The notes under the pieces: generated by a model
The model's input: only the letters and a program-made list of their open reading frames with translations
Told to the model about the DNA's origin: nothing
Database searches by the model: none
Program-made: the position numbers and the translations under genes
In this document: piece after piece, positions 8,638-16,922 of the stretch
How the letters are laid out: each line of letters begins with the position of its first letter
Numbering within the stretch: position 1 is the stretch's first letter
Source of the DNA: Chitinophagales bacterium
GTDB taxonomy: Bacteria; Bacteroidota; Bacteroidia; Chitinophagales; Saprospiraceae
Assembly (NCBI GenBank): GCA_022360175.1
Contig: JAKSDI010000038.1
Coordinates: 1 to 64,000, forward strand
DNA: 64,000 bases
Direction of reading: 5' to 3'

Positions 8638-9693
8638 CTATCGAATGATAGAAATAGGCGTGTTATTTTTCAATTTCCCCATACCTGCAGTAATCAACAT
8701 ATCTCCTTCTTCAATGCCTCTATTTATGATGACATCCAAACCATTTCTCTGTCCTAGCTCTACTTTTCGTGCTACTGCATTGTTTCCTTTTGCGACATAA
8801 ACAAAATGTTCCTGTCCTAAATTTAGAATCGCTTCTTCTGGTAATACGATAGCATTTTCAACTTCCTCCCGCATCAAACTTATTTGGACAGTACTGCCAG
8901 TATAAATTTGCCCATCTATATTATCTAAGACAGCTACTACTCGTAAAGCTCTACGAATAGGGTCTATCTGAGGAGCTATTGCCGAAATACTTGCAGTCGT
9001 GCTATCTTGCTCATCAATAATTTGAATTTGCTTACCTATATGAAGTGCATTTGCATCTTCAGCTAACACAAAGAATTCTACTTCCAGTTGGTTTTGATTT
9101 GCAATGGAAAAAAGTGGTGTACCAGGAGCAAGTTGCTGGCCTGCCTGGACATGTACATCAGTGATAATGCCACTATAAGGGGCTTTGAGGGTATAGCTTT
9201 TTTTAATGCCCAATTGTAGCTGATCCATCACTTTTTCTTGTACTTCCATCTGGGACTTCAGTTGCTCTACTGATACTTTGCTAACCGCTCCTTTTTCAAG
9301 AAGGATTAACTGTCGTTCGTAATTCTTCTTCAATTCATCATAAGCAATTTTTGCCTGGTCATAACCTTTGTTTTCAATGTCCAGATTATCTTCAGGGCGA
9401 GGATAGCTTATTAAGACCTGATCTTTGTTAACTTTTTGCCCAAGCTTCCATTTTACAGACTGAACCGTACCCGGCATTTCAGCCATAACAGTAGTTCTCT
9501 GTTTGAAATTGACCTGCCCGAAATAGGTTTTAAAAATGGTCATATCCCGTTTCTTCACAGGCATAGCCCTCACACTCACTTTGGTTATCTCTTCTGATTT
9601 TGAAGAAACATTTTCACTTTCAACAGAAGTACTACAAGCTGTAAAAAGCAGAAGTATCAGGCTGATGAAAAATGATAATTTTATAGGTCTCAT
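8638..9693 (-). CDS. RND efflux periplasmic adaptor (HlyD/membrane fusion protein)
   Basis: This 351-residue lipoprotein has a signal ending 'ILLLFTACSTSV', with the lipidated cysteine about 20 residues in. It then shows the adaptor plan: a barrel-sandwich half ('FKTYFGQVNFKQRTTVMAEMPG'), an alpha-helical hairpin (about residues 120-160), the second half ('LKAPYSGIITDVHVQAGQQ' near 170) and a beta-barrel with a membrane-proximal domain ending 'LITAGMGKLKNNTPISIIR'. It would bridge the RND pump and the TolC-like channel. It lies between them in one operon, 23 bp after the TolC-like gene and 19 bp before the pump gene. Confidence 0.93.
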   Translation of the reverse strand: MRPIKLSFFISLILLLFTACSTSVESENVSSKSEEITKVSVRAMPVKKRDMTIFKTYFGQVNFKQRTTVMAEMPGTVQSVKWKLGQKVNKDQVLISYPRPEDNLDIENKGYDQAKIAYDELKKNYERQLILLEKGAVSKVSVEQLKSQMEVQEKVMDQLQLGIKKSYTLKAPYSGIITDVHVQAGQQLAPGTPLFSIANQNQLEVEFFVLAEDANALHIGKQIQIIDEQDSTTASISAIAPQIDPIRRALRVVAVLDNIDGQIYTGSTVQISLMREEVENAIVLPEEAILNLGQEHFVYVAKGNNAVARKVELGQRNGLDVIINRGIEEGDMLITAGMGKLKNNTPISIIR

Positions 9694-9716
9694 TTTTTAT
9701 ATTTTAAGAATCGTCA

Positions 9717-11054
9717 TTAAACTTTTCCAAGTATCCTGTTCATCTGCAAGCGAGCAATCTGCAAATCCAGATATGCATTGAGTAATCGCAGTTTTGCTTC
9801 CGTTAGCCCCAATCGCATTTCCTTGATTTCAAAAGGTGTGGCCAAGCCCAACTTTTGACTCTCACCAGCTATTCTCAATTCTTTTTCGCTGAGTTGAATA
9901 GCTTCCTTTTCTTCCTCAATTTTTTCGAGGGCAGTTTGTAGGTTGAGTTTTGCATTGCTCAATTCTTTCTGGAGTTCCAACCGTTTATTTTGAATTTCGA
10001 GTAGCACATTTTCTTGCTCAATTTTTACTTTCTGAATCTGAGCAGCATTATAACCTCCTGTAAGGATAGGCACCTGAATAGCTAGCTGCCCAAATAATAA
10101 TTTATTGTTGTTGTCAAATTTGAAGGCATTGTCCTGAGCATTAAAGTGATATCCTAAATTGGCTTTAACAAGGGGATATCGAGCTGCCTCTGCTACCTCA
10201 ATTTGCTGATCTGCCATTTGAGCCTGCTGGAAAAGTAGTTTCATCTGTGTATTTAAAATCAGGCTTGTATCCTTTACGATAGCAGCATTTAATTCACTAT
10301 TTGATAAGCTAATTTCTCCCTCTAGCTCCAATGAAGATTCAGGTGAAAGGCCTGCCAATGCTTTCAATTCATTTAAGATAATCTCATAAGTGTTTTGTGC
10401 CGATTGGAACTGAGGAATCGTTCTTTTATAGAATGACTCCGATTGATGCACTTGTAATTCACTCACATAACCTTGCTCGAAAAGAACACGCATTTGCTGC
10501 CATTGCTCTTTTGCCAAAGCCTTGTTATCTTCTAATATAAGGAGGCTTTCTCTAGTGAAAATTGCCTGCCAAAACAATTGGGTTCCTTGCCTGATTAATT
10601 CTTTGGATAGGTCTTCGTGTGTAAGCCGAACTTGCTCTTCTGCCAGTTTTGCCAGCTTAAAAGTAGCCATGCCAGCCGGATTGTATATAGACTGTTCAGC
10701 TACTATACTGGCGTTGAAGTTGTTGTTAAAATTGGTTCTAAATCTATCGGGAAAGAAACCTGTTGGGTCTTCCTCATTGAGATATAAATAGTTCTTTGTG
10801 AAATCGCGTTGATAGGTAATATCTGCACCAATACTTGGTAGAAGAGCAGCTTTTGCCAATCGAGTATCCTGATGTGAAACTGCTAGCTGATTGGCACTTT
10901 GTTGCAAGACTATATTCTTTTCCTCCAATAATTGGAGGTAAGCATCCAAATCCAAATGCTGGGCAAAATTGCTAGTTGCACCTAAGAAAAACAAAAAGGC
11001 AAATGCCACCGCTTTTATTAGTTGAAATTTGTATCTGAATTTTATTTGCAACAT
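9717..11054 (-). CDS. TolC-family outer-membrane efflux channel
   Basis: The product is 445 residues from the ATG at 11054. The reading frame extends to 11210, but the start at 11054 gives a proper signal peptide ('FQLIKAVAFAFLFFLGATSNFAQ') and leaves the divergent promoter region free. The mature protein has the two long heptad-rich repeats of the family ('LAEEQVRLTHEDLSKELIRQG...', 'LELQKELSNAKLNLQTALEKI') and ends 'LQIARLQMNRILGKV'. It is the first gene of the efflux operon and would form the outer-membrane exit duct. Control by the divergent MarR-type regulator is plausible, although neither copy of that regulator's operator lies directly at this promoter. Confidence 0.9.
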   Translation of the reverse strand: MLQIKFRYKFQLIKAVAFAFLFFLGATSNFAQHLDLDAYLQLLEEKNIVLQQSANQLAVSHQDTRLAKAALLPSIGADITYQRDFTKNYLYLNEEDPTGFFPDRFRTNFNNNFNASIVAEQSIYNPAGMATFKLAKLAEEQVRLTHEDLSKELIRQGTQLFWQAIFTRESLLILEDNKALAKEQWQQMRVLFEQGYVSELQVHQSESFYKRTIPQFQSAQNTYEIILNELKALAGLSPESSLELEGEISLSNSELNAAIVKDTSLILNTQMKLLFQQAQMADQQIEVAEAARYPLVKANLGYHFNAQDNAFKFDNNNKLLFGQLAIQVPILTGGYNAAQIQKVKIEQENVLLEIQNKRLELQKELSNAKLNLQTALEKIEEEKEAIQLSEKELRIAGESQKLGLATPFEIKEMRLGLTEAKLRLLNAYLDLQIARLQMNRILGKV

Positions 11055-11209
11055 GATTACTCGTTTTGATTGCAAATTTGAGATACAAATCAAGGCAGAT
11101 CGCCCTTCCCTATGATTCGGGACAAAAGAGGAGACAAAAAAGTGTTCCGTTTTATAAAACAGGAAACACAAATAATTGGTTATCAAATACTTTACAAAGA
11201 ACAACTTCA

Positions 11210-11746
11210 ATGGTCAAAAAATTGACTATTAGAAACGTTCTTTTCTTAAAAGATATATTTTCGAATATTTATCTGAAAGTTGTATATTGCAACTATCTAA
11301 AATATAGTGTCATTATCAAAAACAAACTAAACAATTCTTCCTCTAGGCTAATCAGTGTTACCGAACGCCTATTATCTAAACTCTTGCAAGAATCTTTGCA
11401 CCAAAACAATTTAAATTTAACGGTAGAGCAATGGCGTATTTTGTTTTATTTATGGCAATCTGATGGTATCAATCAGCAGGAATTAGCAAAACGTGCCAAT
11501 AAAGAAAAAAGTACCATGACCCGACAAATTGATGTATTAGAAAAGAAAGGATTCATTTTTCGACAAAATGCTTTGCAAGACAAAAGAAATAAACTTCTCT
11601 TTCTAACGGAAGAAGGAAAAAAAATAGAAGGAAAGGCTTTAAGCATTGCTCAATCAATCACGGAATCTGCAGAGGAAGGAATTAATGAAAAAGAATTAGC
11701 TGTTTTTAAAAAAGTAATAAGCCAAATTATTAAAAACATTAGCTAA
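11210..11746 (+). CDS. MarR-family transcriptional regulator (start uncertain)
   Basis: The conserved part runs from about 11340 ('LISVTERLLSKLLQESL') to the end and is a complete MarR winged-helix domain: 'LTVEQWRILFYLWQSDGINQQ', 'KEKSTMTRQIDVLEKKGF' (recognition helix) and the wing 'QDKRNKLLFLTEEG'. The listed ATG at 11210 is the last standard start before this domain, but it lies upstream of a likely operator at 11278-11294 that would then be inside the gene. The real start may be a rare codon (ATT at 11312 is in frame) on a near-leaderless transcript. The frame is also open back to 11066. The gene is divergent from the efflux operon and 87 bp upstream of the amidohydrolase. Confidence 0.75.
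   Translation: MVKKLTIRNVLFLKDIFSNIYLKVVYCNYLKYSVIIKNKLNNSSSRLISVTERLLSKLLQESLHQNNLNLTVEQWRILFYLWQSDGINQQELAKRANKEKSTMTRQIDVLEKKGFIFRQNALQDKRNKLLFLTEEGKKIEGKALSIAQSITESAEEGINEKELAVFKKVISQIIKNIS
11278..11294. promoter_or_regulatory. Probable MarR operator, copy 1
   Basis: AGTTGTATATTGCAACT is an AGTTG-N7-CAACT dyad. It differs at only two of 17 positions from the copy at 11773. It lies just ahead of the conserved part of the marR gene, consistent with autoregulation. Confidence 0.6.
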
Positions 11747-11772
11747 AAGTAGTACTCTTTTTTTATGCCAAT

Positions 11773-11789
11773 AGTTGTATTTAGCAACT
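11773..11789. promoter_or_regulatory. Probable MarR operator, copy 2, upstream of the amidohydrolase
   Basis: AGTTGTATTTAGCAACT is the second copy of the AGTTG-N7-CAACT dyad. It is followed 3 bp later by TAAATTTA (11793-11800), seven of eight positions of the TAnnTTTG -7 element. A bound repressor would cover the -33 region of the amidohydrolase promoter. Confidence 0.6.
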
Positions 11790-11833
11790 AATTAAATTTA
11801 GTAATCCCTAATAATGCTACAAACCTAACTACA

Positions 11834-13375
11834 ATGAAAAAACTAATCTTCACCTTATTCATGATCATTGGGTTTTCTTCTTTATTAAGTGCTCAAATTC
11901 CTGAGCATATCAAAAAAGAATTGGTTGGATTAACAGAAAAGATAGACCAGTTAGGAAGTCCCGTTTCTATAGAAAAAGAGATCATGGGCTTTGTTAGTAA
12001 TGCGCCGGATGAGGGCATGAAAAAAAGTGCACTAAACTTCATTTATAATAAGAGTAAATCTGTTGATGTAAAAGCAGTAGTCGAATCTCTTTTAGGTACA
12101 AAATTTACGGAAACAGACAATAGTAGTTATATCGTATTAAAAAGTGCTACTATTATCGATATGATTATGGATGAAGGCAGACAAGGGGATATCCTCATTA
12201 AAGATGAAAGCATTGAAAGGATTAGTTATGATGGCTCAATTGAAATTCCCAAAGGTGCAGTGGCCTATGATTTAAGTGGGAAATACATCATTCCTGGTTT
12301 AATAGATTCACATGTGCATATAACACATGGCACCCTGAAAGAAGCTCAAGAACATTTAGAGATAGCTTTAAAAAATGGAGTCACCGGAGTAAGAGATATG
12401 GGAGGAGATGGCAGGATGCTCACTTTGCTAAAAAAGAATATGCAAATAGGTGAAAATATCGGGCCTGATGTTTTCTTCTCAACTATTATTGCCGGGCCTT
12501 CCTTTTTTTTAAATGATCCACGGCCTCAGCAAGTTGCTAAAGGGGCTACAGCAGGGCAAGTACCCTGGCAAAGATCTATCACTTCAGAAACAGATTTAAG
12601 GCAAATTATTACAGAAGTAATAGGTATGGGAGCAACTGCTATTAAAATATATGCGAGTGTTGACAAAGATTTGATGAAAAAAGTAGCAAATGAAGCAAAA
12701 AGACAAGGATTAAAAGTATGGGGCCATGCCGCGATTCCTCCTGTCCGACCATCTGAAGTCAGCAATGCCGGAGTTGAAGTCATGTCCCATGCAGGAGACA
12801 TGGTTCAGTATGAATTAGTAAAAACACTAAAAGATAGACACGATTTTGAAACACCCGCCTCCAGAATGGCATACCGCCAAAAGATCAACTCCATCGAATG
12901 GAATGCTGATACACCAAGGGTAAAAGAGTTATTTGAGACTATGGAAGCTAATGACAATATTTTAGATGCTACTCTCTGGGTTTACACTTTTGGGTTGGAG
13001 GAGTCTGCTAATAAACCAAGAATCGATTCTTCCAGATACAAGAATGCACTTAAGGCCACTAAAACAGCTTTTGATATGGGCGTAAAAATAGGCGCAGGCT
13101 CAGATGATATGATTAGCCAGGATGAATATGGAATACAAACGATAAATATTCATAATGAATTGTCTTTGTTGGTCAAAGCGGGATTGCCAACTATTGATGC
13201 TTTAAAAGCTGCTACTATCGTCAATGCAGAAGGCTTAGGAGAAGAAAAGAATATTGGGTCAATTGAAAAAGGGAAGCTGGCAAATCTTGTTGTTTTAAAT
13301 AATAATCCCCTAGAAGATATCCAAAAAACAAGTGATATTCGATTGGTATTGAAACGTGGGAAAGTAATACATTAA
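11834..13375 (+). CDS. Secreted metal-dependent amidohydrolase (imidazolonepropionase-like)
   Basis: This 513-residue protein has a Sec signal ('LIFTLFMIIGFSSLLSAQ') and then an amidohydrolase (cyclic imidate/peptide hydrolase) fold. Residues typical of the binuclear metal site are visible: 'IPGLIDSHVHIT' (H-x-H), a lysine in 'GATAIKIYASVD', histidines in 'KVWGHAAI' and 'VEVMSHAGDM', and an aspartate in 'IGAGSDDM'. The C-terminal 'NAEGLGEEKNIGSIEKGKLANLVVLNNNPLEDI' is the closing strand-rich domain of the family. Relatives act on dipeptides, prolidase-type substrates or imidazolones; the substrate here is unknown. The operator copy directly upstream places it under the MarR regulator together with the efflux locus. 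Confidence 0.88.
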   Translation: MKKLIFTLFMIIGFSSLLSAQIPEHIKKELVGLTEKIDQLGSPVSIEKEIMGFVSNAPDEGMKKSALNFIYNKSKSVDVKAVVESLLGTKFTETDNSSYIVLKSATIIDMIMDEGRQGDILIKDESIERISYDGSIEIPKGAVAYDLSGKYIIPGLIDSHVHITHGTLKEAQEHLEIALKNGVTGVRDMGGDGRMLTLLKKNMQIGENIGPDVFFSTIIAGPSFFLNDPRPQQVAKGATAGQVPWQRSITSETDLRQIITEVIGMGATAIKIYASVDKDLMKKVANEAKRQGLKVWGHAAIPPVRPSEVSNAGVEVMSHAGDMVQYELVKTLKDRHDFETPASRMAYRQKINSIEWNADTPRVKELFETMEANDNILDATLWVYTFGLEESANKPRIDSSRYKNALKATKTAFDMGVKIGAGSDDMISQDEYGIQTINIHNELSLLVKAGLPTIDALKAATIVNAEGLGEEKNIGSIEKGKLANLVVLNNNPLEDIQKTSDIRLVLKRGKVIH

Positions 13376-13394
13376 GTAGGTTGCAAATAGCAAT

Positions 13395-14525
13395 TTACTT
13401 TGAATCGTTTTTTGTTTCTTTCTTAAAAGCAGAAGGAGTCTTTCCTGTAATCTTTTTAAACGAATTGTAAAAAGCAGTCTTGCTGTTGAAACCTACTTCC
13501 AATGCAATGGCAAGAATTGTTATTTCTTTGGCACGAGATGACGTTAGTAAGGCTTTAGCTTCTTCAACACGATAGTGGTTGACAAAATCTGAGAAACTCA
13601 TCTTCTGTCGTTGATTGATCATCTGTGAAATATGATGCAGGGATATTCCTGTTCTTTCTGCCAAATCATTTAGTCGAAATGTTGAATTGCGGTACGCCTT
13701 TTCCTCTTCCATGATTATGATTATTCGCTTCCATAACTCATCAGATTCATCTGTTTTTAAAGAGGATTTAGCATACTTAGTTTTGGCTTCAGCAGGCAGG
13801 TCTTCAAAATCACCATAAACGGCAAATACTGGAAATCGAATGGCAGTAAAAGCAATTGCAAAGCAAAACAAACTGACAATCATGGTTTCCAATTTCATAA
13901 AGGTCAACCATTTATCATCATTGAATAGTGAGACAATACTAGTTAACAAGATAGCAATGTATATCACAATAGCTATTATCAACAAGTTCTTCAACCATAA
14001 ATAACCAATTTTCTCCGCCTGATTAAGCTTGACCGAAAATTTCAGATTTTTTACTCTGAGATATGCCAATATCAAAAGCACGATATTGAGTAATAGGGAA
14101 ATAGCATAATCAACGGTAAAAACGACTGTTTCAATTGTAAAATCATTGGAGCTGAGAATATCCTCCATGCTTGAACCATCATCAGGAATCAATACCATCC
14201 ACCTAATTAGAGTATATAAAATAATTACTCCTCCCCAAAGTTTGAAGTTCACCTCAATTTTGAATAGATAATAAGTGTACAATAAAAATAATGCACCAAT
14301 GAGGTGATAGTGCAAATAGGATATTCCAAAACCACTCCATCCAATGTCCTGATTGTAGTAAAGATAAGAGTCCAGCAGATTGTGAACATTCAGTAACACA
14401 ATGATAAGCAAAGTGATTTTAGCGGCTCTGTTTTTACCATGTGCCCCTTTACCCAATGCAATCAAAAGGGCTAAAAGAATACCTAGAACAGCTCCAATTA
14501 GTGGTAAAGTGTTAAGGACGTTCAA
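13395..14525 (-). CDS. Membrane-anchored AraC-family transcriptional regulator
   Basis: This 376-residue protein has six or seven hydrophobic helices in residues 7-230 and a cytoplasmic AraC/XylS DNA-binding domain at about 270-370. The two helix-turn-helices are 'FRLNDLAERTGISLHHISQM' and 'ITILAIALEVGFNSKTAFYN', ending 'FKKITGKTPSAFKK'. This architecture is common in Bacteroidota and suggests sensing at or in the membrane. It is convergent with the amidohydrolase, 19 bp apart. Its target is not evident; the envelope operon upstream of it is separated by a terminator. Confidence 0.9.
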   Translation of the reverse strand: MNVLNTLPLIGAVLGILLALLIALGKGAHGKNRAAKITLLIIVLLNVHNLLDSYLYYNQDIGWSGFGISYLHYHLIGALFLLYTYYLFKIEVNFKLWGGVIILYTLIRWMVLIPDDGSSMEDILSSNDFTIETVVFTVDYAISLLLNIVLLILAYLRVKNLKFSVKLNQAEKIGYLWLKNLLIIAIVIYIAILLTSIVSLFNDDKWLTFMKLETMIVSLFCFAIAFTAIRFPVFAVYGDFEDLPAEAKTKYAKSSLKTDESDELWKRIIIIMEEEKAYRNSTFRLNDLAERTGISLHHISQMINQRQKMSFSDFVNHYRVEEAKALLTSSRAKEITILAIALEVGFNSKTAFYNSFKKITGKTPSAFKKETKNDSK

Positions 14526-14602
14526 TGTTTTTTCGTTTATACAAGCTCTATAGTATTAGACAACTCCAAAGTTAAAAATCGATGCGCTACTTTTCAAAAG
14601 AG

Positions 14603-14645
14603 CAATAAAACGAAAATGCGAAAAGATTTAAAAACCTTTTCGCAT
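14603..14645 (-). terminator. Rho-independent terminator after the DUF5777 operon
   Basis: A perfect 10-bp stem, ATGCGAAAAG/CTTTTCGCAT (14616-14645), is followed on the minus strand by a T-rich tail. It lies 51 bp after the DUF5777 stop codon and before the AraC-type gene. Confidence 0.65.
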
Positions 14646-14695
14646 CTGATCTGATTGTCCTAATATCCCGACTATGACTACGATATCAGAACTCA

Positions 14696-15556
14696 TCAAA
14701 ACACCCTTACAATATTAAACCCAAAGAAAACATCTCCTTCATTCCAATCCCCCTCTGCATTGCTAATAAAGCCTGGCTCATTAGTAGATTGTGCATTAGA
14801 GAATAATAATTGAAAAACATGCCCACCAGTTTCAATGTCGATACCAATCGTCAATGGATCATTGTAAACAGATTGCTCGGCTCTACTGAAGTTATAAACA
14901 TAATCGGCATTGATTGACATTCGTTTCGTCAATCTGTACCTACCTCCTATGCCCAAAGCATATTGGTTGTGTTCCTGAAAAGGTTCCCACACCAAATTCT
15001 GACGGACAAAAGTTGGTGCGATTTCTAATGAAAATTTATTAGAAAACCTCCGTGCAATCAAAAGCTGTGAAGTGTAACTCAATCTATCTGCATATTTCAT
15101 TTTCGGATAGATTTCTTCGTCCAATTGAGTATTCAAATTGACGGTTCCATAAGCAGTTAGATAAAAAGGAAATTTATCAGTTTGCTCTGCCAGCTTTAAT
15201 TTAGCAGAACCTGCATACGTTTTTCTTAGGGATTCTCTGCTCAAACCGACCTGAAACCCATCCCAAACACCGTATACCAATTGAATCTTGGTATTAGCAT
15301 TATCTAATCCAAAAAAAGTGGAAACTCCGTCTTTTACCGTTCCAAATCGGTGAGAAACATACATATACATGTCTCCTCCCTGAGCTACCTTTGTAGATTG
15401 TAGATTACCTATTTTCATAGCCTTAAAAGCCAGATAATCAAAAGTTGCTTCTGTGGCTTCTTCTTCCAAAAGGTCTAATAAATCCTCCTGGCTGAAGGCA
15501 TTCGCCCCTACTCCAAAGAATGACAACCACAGTAGAAAATATCTTAATAGTTTCAT
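14696..15556 (-). CDS. DUF5777-family beta-barrel protein
   Basis: This 286-residue protein has a signal peptide ('YFLLWLSFFGVGANAFSQ'), a short acidic stretch ('DLLDLLEEEATEA') and then the DUF5777 body: 'TFDYLAFKAMKIGNLQS', 'MYMYVSHRFGTVKDGVSTFFGLDNA' and alternating strands ending in '...FFGFNIVRVF' with the C-terminal aromatic of an outer-membrane barrel. The family's function is not known. It is the last gene of a six-gene envelope operon, following the OB-fold gene by 62 bp. In this context it could be the outer-membrane partner of the haem-c and YceI proteins. Confidence 0.85.
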   Translation of the reverse strand: MKLLRYFLLWLSFFGVGANAFSQEDLLDLLEEEATEATFDYLAFKAMKIGNLQSTKVAQGGDMYMYVSHRFGTVKDGVSTFFGLDNANTKIQLVYGVWDGFQVGLSRESLRKTYAGSAKLKLAEQTDKFPFYLTAYGTVNLNTQLDEEIYPKMKYADRLSYTSQLLIARRFSNKFSLEIAPTFVRQNLVWEPFQEHNQYALGIGGRYRLTKRMSINADYVYNFSRAEQSVYNDPLTIGIDIETGGHVFQLLFSNAQSTNEPGFISNAEGDWNEGDVFFGFNIVRVF

Positions 15557-15618
15557 TGAATGTTTATTTAAGAGAAAAATGCTTACAGCTTTAAATGTGC
15601 TGTAAACATTTCTCTGAT

Positions 15619-16017
15619 CTAGTCTTTAATAATATCGCACTTATCCAGTTTGATTTCTTCCAATAGGTCATCATATCCGATAAACCTGCCTTTGATCGTT
15701 GTAGACGTTTCAAGGCTCAATGACTGTAGCGATTCAAGATTGATAAATTGACAATAAATGGTTTCATTCATCATTACTCCTTGCTCATCTGAACCCGTAA
15801 CAGTACCTTCTAACTGAATGATCGCATTTTGCCATTTTTCCGAGTTTTGGGCAACTTCTTTTTTGAAATCCTCCGCCAAACCTGTAAATGCAGCTTGCTG
15901 GCTTGCCACAACTTGATGCGGTTTGTACATAATCTTGTAACCGATGAACAGGCCCAGATTTATCAATACGATCAAGCCAAGCAGGATTTTAGTTTTTCTC
16001 GACAAGCTCATATTCAA
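15619..16017 (-). CDS. OB-fold (tRNA_anti-like) membrane-anchored protein
   Basis: This 132-residue protein has one N-terminal membrane helix ('ILLGLIVLINLGLFIGYKIMY') and a periplasmic OB-like domain: 'AIIQLEGTVTGSDEQGVMMNETIYCQF...TTIKGRFIGYDDLLEEIKLDKCDIIKD'. The ending 'LLEEIKLDKCDI' is typical of the tRNA_anti-like family, whose name reflects the fold and not an RNA role. Its start overlaps the end of the YceI gene by 29 bp, indicating tight translational coupling. Confidence 0.75.
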   Translation of the reverse strand: MNMSLSRKTKILLGLIVLINLGLFIGYKIMYKPHQVVASQQAAFTGLAEDFKKEVAQNSEKWQNAIIQLEGTVTGSDEQGVMMNETIYCQFINLESLQSLSLETSTTIKGRFIGYDDLLEEIKLDKCDIIKD

Positions 16018-16540
16018 ATGTTATGTTTACTTTTTCTGCTACTTTATTTCGTACAATACTTGGGATTTTGATTCCAAAATCTTCAGGCTGAACACTAAAT
16101 TCAGACGCCACCAGGATTTTATCGTCTGCCAATCGGATTTTAGCAATCGTTTCCACAGACTTGCTTACTCCTTTAATCGTCAACATTCCTGCAATCTTAT
16201 ATTCTTGATTTTCCATATCTAATTTGGTAAAATCAAAATCTGCTATTTTCCCTTTAAAAGTTGCCTTGGGAAACTCGGCTGAATCCATATAATTTTCATT
16301 GAAATGCTCCTCCATCAACGCTACTTTAAAATGGAAAGCCTTTACAAATAAAAGGACCGCTACTTCTCCATTATCTGCATTTAATACAGCTGTTGTGCTA
16401 TTATTGGTAGCTTCTACTGGCTCGAATGTCTCTACAGAAGCTTTGAATTCTGTATGCCCTGTTTTGGTGAAAAATTTTTGAGCGGAAACATTGGAAACTA
16501 CCAAAAGCAGTAACACTATAAATAAGTTCTTCATTTTCAT
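15989..16540 (-). CDS. YceI-family periplasmic lipid-binding protein
   Basis: The product is 183 residues from the ATG at 16540; a second ATG lies two codons later. Upstream extension would run into the haem-c gene. A signal peptide ('NLFIVLLLLVVSNVSAQ') is followed by the YceI lipocalin-like barrel: 'KTGHTEFKASVETFEPVEATN', 'FKVALMEEHFNENYMDSAEFPKATFKG' and 'LTIKGVSKSVETIAK'. The family binds isoprenoids or other long hydrophobic molecules in the periplasm. It starts 20 bp after the haem-c gene and overlaps the OB-fold gene. Confidence 0.9.
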   Translation of the reverse strand: MKMKNLFIVLLLLVVSNVSAQKFFTKTGHTEFKASVETFEPVEATNNSTTAVLNADNGEVAVLLFVKAFHFKVALMEEHFNENYMDSAEFPKATFKGKIADFDFTKLDMENQEYKIAGMLTIKGVSKSVETIAKIRLADDKILVASEFSVQPEDFGIKIPSIVRNKVAEKVNITFEYELVEKN

Positions 16541-16560
16541 TTTTGTAAGTAATTTAGATA

Positions 16561-16917
16561 TCAGTTTTCTGGGAAACCATCTTCTGCCCATTTGGCAATG
16601 GCTTGTCTTTGTTCGAGGCTAAGCAAGCCATTGGGAGGCATTGGATTGGCACTATCTTCTACTCTATTTAATAAGGTCCCATTCTCCGCAGAAGAGCGGA
16701 CATTTTGGTAAGTCGTCAAATCCAGATTAGCACTTGGTGCAGCTCCTCCATGACAGGTTACACAATGGTTAAAAACGATGTTTTGTATATCGGGATCAAA
16801 CTTTATTGCTCCGTCAATTGGTTCAGGAATTGCTCCTTCATCAATAATTGCCTTTGTGCAACTGAAAGCAGCCATTGAAAAGGCAATCAAAACAATCAAA
16901 TATTTAGTCCTATTCAT
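16561..16917 (-). CDS. Small c-type cytochrome lipoprotein
   Basis: This 118-residue protein has a lipoprotein signal ('VLIAFSMAAFSCTKA', lipid Cys20) and one haem-c attachment motif, 'CVTCHGG' (C-x2-C-H), with a downstream methionine in 'NPMPPNGLLSLEQRQAIAKWAEDGF' as the likely axial ligand. The order CxxCH, 'NLDLTTY', 'MPP', 'L...I..W...G' is that of small single-haem domains found in Bacteroidota and Planctomycetes. It is probably an electron carrier at the periplasmic face of a membrane. It lies between a large lipoprotein (5 bp) and the YceI gene (20 bp). Confidence 0.88.
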   Translation of the reverse strand: MNRTKYLIVLIAFSMAAFSCTKAIIDEGAIPEPIDGAIKFDPDIQNIVFNHCVTCHGGAAPSANLDLTTYQNVRSSAENGTLLNRVEDSANPMPPNGLLSLEQRQAIAKWAEDGFPEN

Positions 16918-16922
16918 TCCTT

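Noticed and set aside
11066..11209. N-terminal extension of the MarR gene
   Set aside because: The extension has no MarR character and would overlap the efflux promoter and place the likely operator inside the gene.
9717..11210. Longer TolC-family gene starting at 11210
   Set aside because: The first 52 codons give no signal peptide and cross the divergent regulatory region. The ATG at 11054 gives a standard signal sequence.
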